In this document: piece after piece, positions 9,630-21,401 of the stretch
Layout: each line of letters starts with the position of its first letter
Numbering within the stretch: the stretch's first letter is position 1
Source of the DNA: Amia ocellicauda
Taxonomy: Eukaryota; Chordata; Actinopteri; Amiiformes; Amiidae
Length of the DNA: 64,000 nt
Reading direction: 5' to 3'
NCBI RefSeq assembly: GCF_036373705.1
Contig: NC_089855.1
Span: 49,680,318 to 49,744,317, forward strand
Made by a program: the position numbers and the translations under genes
Notes under the pieces: model-generated
Told to the model about the DNA's origin: nothing
Databases searched by the model: none
The model's input: the letters and a program-made list of their open reading frames with translations, nothing else

Positions 9630-10340
9630 ATGTCCAGCGACATCAACATGAAACCCCGCAAGAAACAATCCCGGGCAAGGGTTCCTGTACTCACCAATTT
9701 GAAGATTGAACGCTCCTGGGTGTTGTTCTGGGGGGGTCGACGGGGTTACCGCTTTAAAAGGGATCCCAGCTATGTTGGAGTGGAGCTTTTTGCTTTGGGA
9801 GAGAAGGAGGGTACGTTGGAACCTTTTGAGACGGTGATTGAATACTCTTTTGAGGACTGGTTGAAGGTGATGGCATGGAGAGACCTGGGGCTTGTGGATA
9901 AGACTCTAGAAGGCTTGCAAGAGGGTCCAAGAGAAGGCGAAACGGAGTCTCCGATTCAGAGTTTTGAAAGGTGTGAATGGGAAAGCTTGCAGAACTACGG
10001 TACAGTGGTGAAGAGTCTATCTCTAACTACTGATCGTAAGGTTTTGTTTAGCAGTACCCTGATTACAAACCCTATTGAAGGGGTTGTGGAGGATCCAGAA
10101 AAACAGGTTACTGAAATTATGTTTGACGCCGTGGACTGGCCGTTCTTGAAGGAGGTCATAAACTGTATAAATGATGGTTTTGACATCTTGACCAAATGTT
10201 CACAACTGGATTCTGTTAGAAGGAGAATATGCTGGATTATGGATTATATATCCCCCTTGAATGACGACGACGATGATAAAACAGACGACCTGTGGGGGGT
10301 TGGAGGGGGGTCTGACGGCTCAGGGTCTACTCTCTTCTAA
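9630..10340 (+). CDS. Polinton accessory ORF-A (E1)
   Basis: 236 codons, uninterrupted and almost identical to the E2 copy (32298-33008), which is described more fully. The function is unknown. Confidence 0.7.
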   Translation: MSSDINMKPRKKQSRARVPVLTNLKIERSWVLFWGGRRGYRFKRDPSYVGVELFALGEKEGTLEPFETVIEYSFEDWLKVMAWRDLGLVDKTLEGLQEGPREGETESPIQSFERCEWESLQNYGTVVKSLSLTTDRKVLFSSTLITNPIEGVVEDPEKQVTEIMFDAVDWPFLKEVINCINDGFDILTKCSQLDSVRRRICWIMDYISPLNDDDDDKTDDLWGVGGGSDGSGSTLF

Positions 10341-10355
10341 GAGGGCGGTGTGTCG

Positions 10356-10382
10356 TGACGTAGTGAAGAGATAGGATAAAAG
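10356..10382 (+). promoter_or_regulatory. ORF-B promoter: TGACGT plus TATA-like motif (E1)
   Basis: TGACGT (10356-10361) is followed by GATAAAAGG (10374-10382), 37 bp before the ORF-B ATG. The same TGACGT motif occurs three times in the TIR. Confidence 0.5.
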
Positions 10383-10418
10383 GCGCAACAATTCATTCAT
10401 GGTTTAAAATTAAAGAGA

Positions 10419-11267
10419 ATGTCTTACCCGAAAGCTGCGGACATCGACAGGCTCTACAGGCCTCTTCAAACCCGGGATCACCCCTGGTTCTATTCCCCAG
10501 ATTTTGTATACACTCCGGAACCCTCTGACTGCGGTTACCCTCCAAGACCTCAGACCCCGGTCCCTCAGGACGAAACAACATGCGGAGCGATGGATGTCCA
10601 AATGAGTCTCGGGGATCCCCAGCCTCTGGAGCTCATGGAGGGCCTCGATTTTGCCGAACTGTCTACCGTCTGTGCGTCTCAGGAGGGGGTCAGTCCAATG
10701 GATGTAGAAACACCCCACAAACCACCAGGCGACCCAATGAGCATCGGACGGTCTCGGGGGCGTGATGAAGACGCAGGATTTATGCCCGGGGTAGGTGTCC
10801 AAGTAAGCAGAGTGGTTAAAAGCACCCTGGTGTATATTCTGAGTGCTCTCATCGACCGAGCTCTGAAAGAAGTCTGTCGGGGGTGTGAAGTGAATCACCC
10901 CAGTCAGTTGAGACACAGTTGTTTGTTTGAACCAGACCGTTACTATTTCCTGTTCTATTTCAACGTGTTTTACAGAAGACTGAACAAACCGTGGCTGAAA
11001 CCGGCACTAATCAAGGCTCTGTCTTACTCCCACATACATGTCACTGCTGGACAAGTCCAGAAAATCATAGATGAGATTTTGCTGGAGCTGAAAAAGGAGC
11101 CGTTTATAATAGAGAAACTTGGGCAGCTGCTCAATGACCTGGATGAGCCAAGTAGAAAAACCGCTGGCAAGCTAAAAGCTTATTTCTTCCGTAAAGAAGT
11201 TAAAGCTGGGGGCAGCGACGAAGAATTCGACATCTACGCCACTGATTCAGACTCTGACCTGAACTAA
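10419..11267 (+). CDS. Polinton accessory ORF-B (E1)
   Basis: 282 codons, essentially the same as the E2 copy at 33087-33935. A 168-codon antisense ORF across it is a shadow. Confidence 0.7.
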   Translation: MSYPKAADIDRLYRPLQTRDHPWFYSPDFVYTPEPSDCGYPPRPQTPVPQDETTCGAMDVQMSLGDPQPLELMEGLDFAELSTVCASQEGVSPMDVETPHKPPGDPMSIGRSRGRDEDAGFMPGVGVQVSRVVKSTLVYILSALIDRALKEVCRGCEVNHPSQLRHSCLFEPDRYYFLFYFNVFYRRLNKPWLKPALIKALSYSHIHVTAGQVQKIIDEILLELKKEPFIIEKLGQLLNDLDEPSRKTAGKLKAYFFRKEVKAGGSDEEFDIYATDSDSDLN

Positions 11268-11279
11268 GGGACTTTGAAC

Positions 11280-11786
11280 ATGGGGAATGTTCTGGACTGC
11301 TGCTGCAACTGGTTCTGTCATCAACACTCTGCAGCTAACCTGAGAGCGCTATTACACCATGTGCTTGACAGAAAAGTAGCCAACGCGAGCCTTTTCTCTA
11401 CAGATTTAACCATCGATGAGGATCAACTTTCAAACCTGGAAAAGTTAATGGTTGCTGTAACAAAGACCGGGGGGTACGAACACTGGGATGAAGCGCTCAA
11501 GGGGGCCAAGAATGATATTAGGCCATTTCATCAACATCTGTATGACCTTTTACTGAGCATGTTTAATACCCCTCTGTTTACTTTTAAAATAGGTCATATT
11601 GTTGTTTTATTTACATATGTAACTGAGGTGTGTGCCTACAAGATAAAGAAACAGGTATTTGTTGATATAGATCAAGTAACCAATCATCTGATTTCTTTTT
11701 GTCTGGACCGTAGAAAAAATTGTTGTGTATGTTATACTTTTCTCAAATGTCTAAAAAGGGGTATCTGCTCTCCTGAAGTTGAATAA
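11280..11786 (+). CDS. Polinton accessory ORF-C, possible Bcl-2-like (E1)
   Basis: 168 codons from the ATG at 11280, identical in reading to the E2 copy, where the reasoning is given. An AATAAA overlaps the stop codon. Confidence 0.68.
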   Translation: MGNVLDCCCNWFCHQHSAANLRALLHHVLDRKVANASLFSTDLTIDEDQLSNLEKLMVAVTKTGGYEHWDEALKGAKNDIRPFHQHLYDLLLSMFNTPLFTFKIGHIVVLFTYVTEVCAYKIKKQVFVDIDQVTNHLISFCLDRRKNCCVCYTFLKCLKRGICSPEVE

Positions 11787-11842
11787 AAAACCTTGTATAA
11801 AAACTTTGCGCATAGTGTGGGTCTGTGTGTTTATTTGGCAGA

Positions 11843-12934
11843 ATGACTCGGCAAGCTCCCCAAATGCATGAACTATACTACAACCCAGCCAAGATTGGGG
11901 GTTTGGCGGGTAAGAAGGGTTTTCAAAGAGGACTCGCTGAGGCCGGCGTGAAGGTTAATGATGTGGTTGTTTCAGAATGGTTACGGGAACAAGACGCCTA
12001 TACCTTACATAAACCTCTCAGGATTAACTTTAAAAGAAACCGTGTATATGCAACTGACATAGACTCACAATGGCAAATGGATCTAGTCGATATGTCAAAT
12101 TTATCAAAACATAACAATGGTCACAAATTTATGTTGATGTGTATCGATGTGTTATCAAAATATGCCTGGGCTCGCATTCTACATAATAAAACAGGTCGGG
12201 CGGTGACAAGGGCCTTTGAGGATATATTGTCCCAGGGACGATGTCCTAAAAAACTGCAGACTGATAAAGGAAAAGAGTTTCTCAACAGAGAATTTCAGAA
12301 TCTACTGAAGAGACACAAAATACATCATTTCACCACCGGTAATGAGCTTAAGGCATCGGTGGTGGAGAGGTTTAACCGCACCATAAAGACCAAAATGTGG
12401 AGATATTTTACAGCGGTCAACACGTTCAAGTATTTTGATAAAGTTCAGGATTTTATCGATGCTTACAACCAAGGGTATCACGCCAGTATTAAAATGAAGC
12501 CTATAGATGTTGATCAAAGTAATTCTTTTAAGGTCTATAAAAAATTATACGGCCCATTTATTAAGAAGGGGAAAACTACTTATAAGTTCAACATCGGTGA
12601 TGTGGTTCGCGTTTCAAAGCTAAGGAGTACTTTTGCCAAAGGTTATGAACAAACATTTTCTGACGAATATTTTACAGTTACCGAACAGGTGGCTAGAGAC
12701 CCCCCCGTGTACCGGTTAAAAGACTATGACGGGGAGGATATAGAAGGAACGTTTTACGAAGCCGAGTTACAAAAAATTATTGTGGGTAAAGACATTGTAT
12801 ACAGAGTTGAAAAGATATTAGCTGAGAAAACCCAGAACCGGAAAAAATATGTGTCGGTGAAATGGCTTGGATGGCCTGAAAAGTTCAATAGTTGGGTCCT
12901 GGAACAACAGGTTTGTGATATTCAAGCCTTATAA
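11843..12934 (+). CDS. Polinton integrase with chromodomain (E1)
   Basis: 363 codons from the ATG at 11843, with the same D, D, E triad and C-terminal chromodomain as the E2 copy. It is open throughout. Confidence 0.92.
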   Translation: MTRQAPQMHELYYNPAKIGGLAGKKGFQRGLAEAGVKVNDVVVSEWLREQDAYTLHKPLRINFKRNRVYATDIDSQWQMDLVDMSNLSKHNNGHKFMLMCIDVLSKYAWARILHNKTGRAVTRAFEDILSQGRCPKKLQTDKGKEFLNREFQNLLKRHKIHHFTTGNELKASVVERFNRTIKTKMWRYFTAVNTFKYFDKVQDFIDAYNQGYHASIKMKPIDVDQSNSFKVYKKLYGPFIKKGKTTYKFNIGDVVRVSKLRSTFAKGYEQTFSDEYFTVTEQVARDPPVYRLKDYDGEDIEGTFYEAELQKIIVGKDIVYRVEKILAEKTQNRKKYVSVKWLGWPEKFNSWVLEQQVCDIQAL

Positions 12935-12938
12935 CAAC

Positions 12939-14646
12939 ATGCCCGCTGGTGTGATGGGGTCATTACTTTCGATACTCAAGATGGAATCAGGAGGCTTCTA
13001 CGTGACTCTACCCAGTAACGCCTCTCTCGATATATACCCTAAAAATGAAATATCCAGTTACACGGTACAATTTGGAAAATCTATAGATCTAAGGGGGTCG
13101 TGGGAAGTGGGGTTGGCGGAAATACAGTATCCTTACACTTGGGCTGTTTTACAAGATAAGGATGCCACCTTCGCCATTTTTGACGATGTTAAAAAGAGTC
13201 AATGGACATTCACGATGCAAGGAGGTTATTATGACAATGTGGATACAATATTAGATGAGATGCATAAACAGTTCTCAGAAGGCACCCCCAACATCAAGCT
13301 ATATTACAACCCTATTAAAAACAGAGTGTACAAGGTGTCAAAACCTGGTATTAGCATTCAAACCAAAGGACAACTGGGGCGTATATTAGGGTTCTATTCT
13401 GACACAGAGAGCAGGTTCTCAGAAGTGGTGGCACCCTTCCCGGCTGACATCAGTGGCGGCTTTTACACTCTTTATGTGTATACGGATATCATAACACACC
13501 AGAGGGTCGGGGATAGCTATGTCCCCCTTTTGAGAAATGTACTTATTAAAGGTAAAAGCAATGACATGGTCACAATTACTTATGACAAGCCACACTACGT
13601 ACCAGTCTCAAAGACCCACTTTGACCATGTTTTCACAGGTGGATGTGACCCTGGGAGATCGGCTCATTAGTCAAAGCAGCAATACTTACCCCTATAGGGC
13701 CATGATGGAGTGTATCCTTAATTATAGTGAGGAGACCCTAAGCAAACAGTTCAGCCCCGGCCTTTTCTTCAAAGACACCCCGGAAGCTATGGACGACCAG
13801 GATCCAGAGGGACTCAATAAGGGTTTGCAAAAAAGAACGGCCTTTTCAACAGAAGGGAGGACCTTTGAGCTAATGGGACATATTCATGCAGACATATTTT
13901 TCCAAGAAAAACTCATGCTCAACGGGGTAGACATTAAAATTAAAATGATCCGTAGTAAAAGTGCTTTTTGTCTGATGACCCCTGATACTGAAAAATATAA
14001 ACTGACCATATTATCGGCCTCGCTGTTTGTGAAAAAAGTATCCGTCTCCCCGGCGGTTAAACTAGGACATGCGCAGGCTTTAATGACGGCAAACGCCAAG
14101 TACCCGATCGAAAGAGTCTATATGAAAGTCCACAGTATCCCCGCAGGGACACGGGTGATGAACCAGGAAAATCTGTTTCTAGGCCAGCTCCCAAAACAGG
14201 TTATTATAGGTCTCGTGGATAATGATGCATTTACCGGGGTTTACAACAAGAACCCCTTTAACTTTAAACATTATAACGCGGAATTTATAGCACTGTACGT
14301 CGATGGTGTGCAGGTTCCATCCAGACCTTTTCAACCTGACTTTGAAAACGGCAACGCGGTTCGTGAATATTACAGTCTAGTACTGGCTACGGGTCGCCAT
14401 CTCAAGGATCAACCTCTGCTGATCGATCGCCGGGAATACTGCAGCGGTTACACCCTGTACGGTTTCAACCTGACCCCTGACGAAGAGTGTGGACAACATT
14501 TTTCACTGATGAAGACGGGCAATATGCGTTTGGAGATGCGTTTCAAGCAGCCTCTACCACGCACTGTAAATATGGTCGTGTATGCTGTGTTTGACAACAT
14601 TATTGAGGTGAATCAGAGGAGAAACGTTCTGTATGATTATTATTAA
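12939..14646 (+). pseudogene. Polinton capsid gene block, broken (E1)
   Basis: Remains of the minor capsid and major capsid genes are recognisable by direct match to E2. The block is broken and cannot supply a full capsid set. E3 carries the same damaged form, so the damage predates the 45.6-kb duplication. Confidence 0.9.
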
Positions 14647-14647
14647 A

Positions 14648-15205
14648 ATGAACACCAGAGAGCTCAACCACATCATGAATGCCCTGGACGGCTCACGGAA
14701 AGTGTTTCAAGGAGTCTACGCCTGCGACCAGCTGCCTAAATTTAAGATCAAGAATTTACCTGCAATGTACATAATCAACACACACCCTAAAAATATGCCC
14801 GGAGAACATTGGCTGGCTATTTATCTAAGGGAGGACCACCGTCGTGAATTTTTTGATTCCTATGGAAACCCCCCGGATTTCAGACCTTTCCCTCGGAAGA
14901 TCAATAACTTTCTTCTCAACAACTGTCAAGAAACCATTTACAGCGGTTGTCAAGTAAAAAGTCTACAGACCTTCACTTGTGGTCAACACTGTGTGTTTTT
15001 CTTATATCATAGATCTTAAAGAAGGCCATACCCCGATATTATGGCCTTGTACAGTGAGGATTTAGGCCAAAATGATAAAAAAGTGGCAGAGTTTGTCAGG
15101 ATACTGTGGACCCCCCCTTATAACACAATTACTTACGACCCTAGCCAGCCATGTATACAGATGGGGTGTTCTTGTGAGGATTTTAAAAGATGTCATGCGT
15201 GTTAA
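14648..15205 (+). pseudogene. Polinton adenain-type protease, broken (E1)
   Basis: It corresponds to the protease of E2 (38206-38763). The gene is broken in this copy and in E3. Confidence 0.85.
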
Positions 15206-15383
15206 AGTGAAAAAATAATGAAAACAGCCTTTGAATCATTAGTTTTGTTTTTATTCAACACAAATCTTATACAAAGCAGGGTTATGTTATAAATAAATGT
15301 ACAACATTTGAAAATAAAAATAAAAAATAAAAAAATTGTTTGTCGGTTCCTTATTTACAGGGGAGACAAATAAAAACATGAGA
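15206..15383. terminator. Convergent poly(A) zone (E1)
   Basis: This short AT-rich gap between the + strand capsid/protease genes and the - strand genes holds AATAAA signals on both strands, as in E2 (38764-38941). Confidence 0.65.
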
Positions 15384-16127
15384 TTAATAAGCTTCCCAAC
15401 GATGGATAGATCCTGAGGAGGGTTGCTCAACACGGTCAGAGTAATGAGATATCGGCGTCAGATCAGTCACCACCTCTTTACACAGACGGATTTTTTGTCG
15501 CGTTTCCTGGTTAGGGACTGTTGATTGGGGCATGTTCAGACAGGCCATCGCCTGTAGGAAAGCATTCCAGCCTACAGGTCGGCGACTATCGGGTACCTTA
15601 TTAGTGCTAGTGACACTCTTCAACAAATCAAACATGTGTGAACCTTTGATCAGTTGTCCTTTAAAAACAAATTCACCCTGTTCATTCCAAGTCGTTACCC
15701 GCGGTTTCTGAACCATTTTGTGCAGAATATATTCTGCATGTCTTTTGCTTCTGGCCGGCATGTTTCTCAAAACATCCGTTACAACATCTCCCTCTGAACT
15801 CTCAACAGGTTCGGGCACCGCAACATCTTTATCAACCGTACCCCCCGCATCAGTCCCAGAACCATTTTCTTGAGAGGCCATGGTTAAAGTTAAAATGTTT
15901 TGATCTTTTTCACCCTGTCTAACCAGACGGAGGTAGCGCTGTAACGTGTTGCTATACATCTGGGCTTTGGAATACTGATTTAAATCGGCCCTGGCCAGTA
16001 TAGCTTTCATTTCAGAGTCCAGGTTGTTTTCGGCCATTTGTCTAATGGGCTCTGGCCCGACAACATTTTTTCTCAGTTTCTCAAGCTGCTCCTGAGGGAT
16101 CAAAAACATTTTCTGAGCATATTCCAT
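15384..16127 (-). CDS. Conserved Polinton protein, 247 aa (E1)
   Basis: The reading is identical to the E2 copy at 38942-39685. The function is unknown. Confidence 0.75.
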   Translation of the reverse strand: MEYAQKMFLIPQEQLEKLRKNVVGPEPIRQMAENNLDSEMKAILARADLNQYSKAQMYSNTLQRYLRLVRQGEKDQNILTLTMASQENGSGTDAGGTVDKDVAVPEPVESSEGDVVTDVLRNMPARSKRHAEYILHKMVQKPRVTTWNEQGEFVFKGQLIKGSHMFDLLKSVTSTNKVPDSRRPVGWNAFLQAMACLNMPQSTVPNQETRQKIRLCKEVVTDLTPISHYSDRVEQPSSGSIHRWEAY

Positions 16128-16129
16128 TA

Positions 16130-16465
16130 TTAACCCACTCTGGAAGCTAGAAGACTGGTTAGGAAAGGCACGGCTATGCTCAACAGCGGTCCTATAAAAC
16201 CTCCGGTTTGATTAATCTTCTTTCTTTTTCTTTTAATAGAATACTTCTTATTAGCGATGATCTTGATAACCGCTTTTTGTTTTTTGAGTTTAGAATGTTG
16301 AGAAGGGGTTAGGGGTATATTACCGCGTAAGATGTTAAAAGCTATTTCACACAGGGTCTCGATCAAATCCGAGGGGGCCCCTGCCAGCACAGCTTTCCTA
16401 TGGCGCGGGCTCCCCTCAAATAACATTTGCAAAAGCGGCAGATTTCTTTTAATCCGAACAGACAT
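16130..16465 (-). CDS. Small basic Polinton protein, 111 aa (E1)
   Basis: The reading is identical to the E2 copy at 39688-40023. Confidence 0.75.
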   Translation of the reverse strand: MSVRIKRNLPLLQMLFEGSPRHRKAVLAGAPSDLIETLCEIAFNILRGNIPLTPSQHSKLKKQKAVIKIIANKKYSIKRKRKKINQTGGFIGPLLSIAVPFLTSLLASRVG

Positions 16466-16471
16466 TCTTAT

Positions 16472-17143
16472 TTATTTCCTTTTCTTTAGCACATACACTG
16501 CCGGCCAATCGGGCGGGCACAAACCTGTTCTGAGGCGAAAGTCTTCTGGGGTTTGTGCTTTTAAGTCCACAATCAAGTACCCGTAGGGTTTTTTGGTGGC
16601 ATCCTCAAATGCCTCCAAAAAGAATTTGGTCTGGTTAGGGTACATTTGACGAGCCAAGACGGTGACCTGTAGTTTATCTCTGGGGTTTTTAAAAAGAATT
16701 ATATAATTGGCATTTAAATTAATAGTGCGGCTTTTTTTACCTTGAAAAAATAGATTTTGAACTAAATAAATAATACTTAAATTCCTATGATGAGTGTACT
16801 TTGTGAAAGCTTTTTCCACTTCACTGTTGTCACCGGCCTGCTCCATCAGGTCATCAAGGATCACTAGATTAGTTTGTCCGGGCGGGAACAGGTCATCGTC
16901 ACACAACGAGGCGGGGAGACCTTGCACAAATTTCAGATTATTTTTTTTTGATGCCAAATCATCGTAGAGAGGTTGCCAGCAAGAGTAACACCACACTATG
17001 TTGTCAAGAGCTTGGGACACGGTTGCGTCCACATCTTCTATGATGTTCTTTATAAGATAGCTCTTACCCGAATTGGAGGGACCGGCTATAATACAGGAGA
17101 AAGGGTGTTGAAGTCTGTTATCAAAACCACTGCTAATATCCAT
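16472..17143 (-). CDS. Polinton packaging ATPase (E1)
   Basis: 223 codons, open, with Walker A GPSNSGKS and Walker B NLVILDD. It differs from E2 by a couple of residues and overlaps the end of the polymerase by 11 bp. Confidence 0.9.
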   Translation of the reverse strand: MDISSGFDNRLQHPFSCIIAGPSNSGKSYLIKNIIEDVDATVSQALDNIVWCYSCWQPLYDDLASKKNNLKFVQGLPASLCDDDLFPPGQTNLVILDDLMEQAGDNSEVEKAFTKYTHHRNLSIIYLVQNLFFQGKKSRTINLNANYIILFKNPRDKLQVTVLARQMYPNQTKFFLEAFEDATKKPYGYLIVDLKAQTPEDFRLRTGLCPPDWPAVYVLKKRK

Positions 17144-20100
17144 AAGGCAGAGTGGTATAATCAGTCTTCAACACTCTTTTATTGTACACCACCCTGAACC
17201 GTTTGTTTAGTGGTCTATTTTCCAATGTGTACCCCTTTTTATTGTGATAGATCTGATTTCCGGCTGTAATAATCTCGCGAGGAGGCGCGTCTTTCTCGGT
17301 TACAAAACTTTGTACCAGGGTCGTCAGAGACTTGATGTTAATGAGCTTGTTGTTACAATGGTTCAGAGTGAAACCCTTAACTTTCATACAGGTCTTACCC
17401 GCAGCCGTTCTGTATGCGTAAGTCTTAGGACCCCCTGAAACAAACTCCACTATGTGGTCCTGAGGATCTAGCTTGCTCGTTAACTCCCCAAGGTAGTCCC
17501 CGAGGGGAGGGACCCAATCCCCTGGCCTGGTGACAAAGATTACAGAGTCAGTATCATGATAGAGCGTGCGTTCCTGCAGCTGATCCATTAAGTTGTACAG
17601 TTCAAGCTGGGCGTAAGCCGTGGTAAAAACCGCTATGAAAACATTAACGTTTCCCTGTTTGGTGGGGAAATCTTTAGGGGCCCTCCACTGGACCTGTGCC
17701 ACGTGGTCATTTAAGAATTGAAAGTGTGATACTGCATGTTGTTTGGAAAAGATAAATTCTATAAACTGTTCAGGGGTTTTAATCAAGGTTGTGTTTAGAC
17801 GGTTATTTCTTTCCCCAAACTTACCCCACAGACTGTTTAAAATCAGTTTGGACATTTGTCTCTTGGCGGGGTTTACAGTTATGTTCCCCGGCTCTAGACG
17901 GATCCCTTCCTTTTCAAAATATTGCTGAACGTACCGCTCTTTGGCAGCGGAGTCAACACACCATGAGGGATAGCCCGATGCCTCCTGTTTCCCTTTCAGA
18001 TGGGTCATAATGTACTCAGCAAAAAGAGTATCAGATTTTTCAGAAAAATGCCAAACCTCATACACCTTACCGACTCTGTAACCTTTCTCCACCGCCTTGT
18101 CAAGCTCAATGCTACACCAGACACCCGTCAGCGCTCTCTCGTCATCACTGTGCAGACAAGAGGTATTTTGATTTTCAGTTTCCACACACGTTCTACACAG
18201 AGGGAACATCAATTTTCCCGAACACCTGTAAGGCAACACGGGTAGGAACAGCTCACGAGGAGGGTACATGGTGACTTTGATCAAACCAAAGTACTGTCCG
18301 ATTTCGAGAAAGTCACGATAAACAATGGTTGGATGCCCCACCGGGTACATTTTGGTCTTGTTGACATAAGGGTACAGACTGGTGAAATCATAGTAATCTA
18401 CTCTCTCACCCTCCTTTACCTCATAATGTAAACAGAGGGCGTTGGTACGACCCCCAAATAACGCATCCCTGGGCTCTAGACGTTCAGGAAAGTCCAAGGT
18501 TTCCATAAACCGTTGTACCCCCACATCCTGTTGCTTCAGGGTCGTCCACGCGTGTTCCCAAATCACCAGTACATTCAAACCATAGGTGTTTTTTAAAGTT
18601 TCAATTCGTTCCTGGAAATCATAGTACATATCACCGCAGAGTTTTTGTGTTACGGGGTTAAAGGTGTTTGGGTCGAAGCACTGAGGACAGCCATGGTAAA
18701 TACAACCAGCAAACTCATAAGCGGTACGCCGCCCGGACACGTCGCTAAAACCGTCTAAGTAGTAAGGACCCATTTTGACTTCCCCTTGATTTAAAGCATG
18801 TCTGATGAAGATGTTATCCCGGGCACTCAGATATTCCAGCCACTGTATGGAGACAGTCGAAAAGTTCTTTTGTCTAGCACGATAGTTGTCAGAAGTGGTG
18901 TCCGCTATAGTGTTTTTCTGCAAGAAATTGGATCGATACATTTTCATGCAGAGAGACGCTATGGTCACACTTTGCAAAGGGTCGAGACCCGACGTGTTGA
19001 TAACCTCGGTGCGGAAACGCAAACAGGCTTCTTTAAGGATCACCACATCATTTTTACAATAAGCGGCCATCTCTTCTCGGAAATCAAAAACACTCCTCCC
19101 TCTCATGAGACATCATAGTATCAACCCCATAATAAGAGGCGGGCGGGTAGGACCCTCGATAATTTTGAGTGTCCTTAGTATTAAAAAAATGGCAGAACCA
19201 ACCTTTCTTCTGAGCCTCAAAACCCAGAGCTTTAGGCAAAGCGCTCAATTTCATGGGGAGGAAATTTAACGAGTCTATGTAACGTTGGTTGAAAGCCTCG
19301 TCGGTGAAACACATGATCTTGCTACCCTGAGCTATTATTTTTGGGGTCACCCCATTTTCCACCAGATACTTCATCAATATGTAAGAATCATAACCCTTAG
19401 CATTGTGGGCAATAAATGTGTAATTGAGGTATTTTGGACCGCGATACCGCGTAAAGAAATCCCTGACACAACTCTCACCGCTAGCTGACCACTCACAATC
19501 CAACATGTCAATACAGTGTATATAATTAGCAACATGGACCCCGTTTTCTTGCCGGCATTCAAAATCAAAAAGGACATACCGGTTGTGCGGCGGCTCCTTT
19601 TTAACCGGCTGAATAAAGCACTGGTGTTCAGACCCCGGGGTTAAATCCGCATTACAGATCCTACATCTCGGTTCCAGACATTTGTGTGGTTTAACCTCAT
19701 GAAAACGGTACTGGAGGCAACACTGCGGGCAATATTTAGTTTGATCACAATAACTCAGTTTTTTAACCCCCTCAGCAGCGGCCCTCTGCACCTTATGTTC
19801 GGAAAAACAGAATGCGGAGAGACAAATCCTTAAGCAATCTTTACATCGGATGGTAGGGGCCAAACCCTTACGACATTGCGGATTGAAACAGACGTTACAG
19901 TAACCGTCACAGCGGTGCTTAAGCTTATCATTGAAGGCCTTATAACACCAATGACAAACATACGAACAACCCAAAAAAGCCGTCAAACTCTTTATTCCAA
20001 AGTAATGACTATCACTTAGGAAGAGAAACAGTGTCTGTGTATGGGTTTCAGGATGTGTCTGAAATTTCACAAATACTTCCTTTACCTCACAACGGTACCA

Positions 20101-21117
20101 CACAACAATTTTTAAAGACAACAACTCCTCAAACATGGCAATGTCTGAAAAGGCAACCATCTGTTGAGAGTTTAAGCCGGCCCTCTGATGAAGCATTAAA
20201 GCCTCTTGCATAGCTTGGGGTTCAGGCATGTCGGGGGTGAGTAGTTTTATTAAACTGTAAGCAAAACAGAGCTTATTGTCCCCATTGGAACTCACCACTA
20301 ATTGCCTGAGCTTGTTCCTAATTATGTCGTTCTTCAAGCATTTCGACAGTCTTCTAAGCGCCCTACCCTCAGGGTTAGGAACCACATTCATTACCAGAGA
20401 CAGACTTTCATCAGCTAAGATGGATGCGTTACTTTGCAATAACGCTTCGATTTTAGCCAGAAATTCATCAACATCTAAATTATCTCCACTCAGCATTACA
20501 GATAGGTTGCTAAACAAATCATCCCCTCTGAGTTCTAACTGTACAACATCTCGAGGTCTGACCCTTTCAGCAACCTGTTCAAGCATGTTTTGCAAGGCCT
20601 CGTGTATGTTGACAAATATTTCTGCATAATTGTCACAATTTAAAAGTTCTGCAAAATTAAAACGCTGAATCATTTCAAAATTGTTATAGGCCGGTCTATC
20701 TATAATCACGGGATCACTGGTACTTTTGGACACATCATCATTTTGAACAAAGCCTTCAACCCCTACATTCTCACAGAGCATGTCATCCACAGCCTTATCA
20801 GTCTCAGAACCCTCCACATTCCGAACACCCCCACCGCTGACATCTACAAAACCCCCTTTTTGAGGAGGCTCATTTAAAGCCTGTAAAAGTCCTTCAAAGA
20901 TATCCACCCGGTTAATGTCAAGACCCTCCTCTTTAGTGACGGCTGCTTCTGCCGCCGTACTGTGTTCTAATTGTCTCAAATCATTTATAATAGGGGCAGA
21001 ATTTGGTCGGGGTAGCGTCTCCAAAGCCTCCACCATTTCAAACAAATCGGGGTGAACTAGGGGTTGAACCTCTATAAGCGCTACCGTTGGGAGGTGGTTA
21101 TTTAGATCATTGACCAT
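17133..21117 (-). pseudogene. Polinton DNA polymerase B, broken (E1)
   Basis: It matches the polymerase of E2 (40691-44707) over its length, with exonuclease and polymerase motifs recognisable. The gene is broken in this copy. Confidence 0.92.
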
Positions 21118-21134
21118 CTGTAACAGGTCGGGGT

Positions 21135-21338
21135 TCACGGTAAGTCTGGTAATTCACATTCTATCGGTGGTGATTGGGGGTTATTTAAATCATTTATCAT
21201 TTGTAATAGTTCCTGGTTCATTGGGACATCAGAGGAGTTCACAACAGGGCCGAGGGTGTTCTCTCGGGAAGGTCTTTTTGGGGCCCTAACTTGTTCATAA
21301 TCCTTTAGTTTGTGAGTTCTTTTACCAAGTCCGGACAT
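21135..21338 (-). CDS. Short ORF upstream of polymerase (E1)
   Basis: 67 codons, the same as the E2 copy at 44725-44928. Confidence 0.5.
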   Translation of the reverse strand: MSGLGKRTHKLKDYEQVRAPKRPSRENTLGPVVNSSDVPMNQELLQMINDLNNPQSPPIECELPDLP

Positions 21339-21401
21339 TTTTTTTATTTTTTATTTTTCCAACAACCCACAATAGTAAGGCGTTTTGTATCTATTAAAAC
21401 A

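Noticed and set aside
10410-10916. 168-codon minus-strand ORF, repeated at 33078 and 56008
   Set aside because: It lies fully antisense to ORF-B and is preserved only because ORF-B is nearly identical between copies. It has no domain-like features.
13884-14099. 71-codon minus-strand ORF inside the capsid block, repeated in other copies
   Set aside because: It is a shadow of the capsid gene frame.
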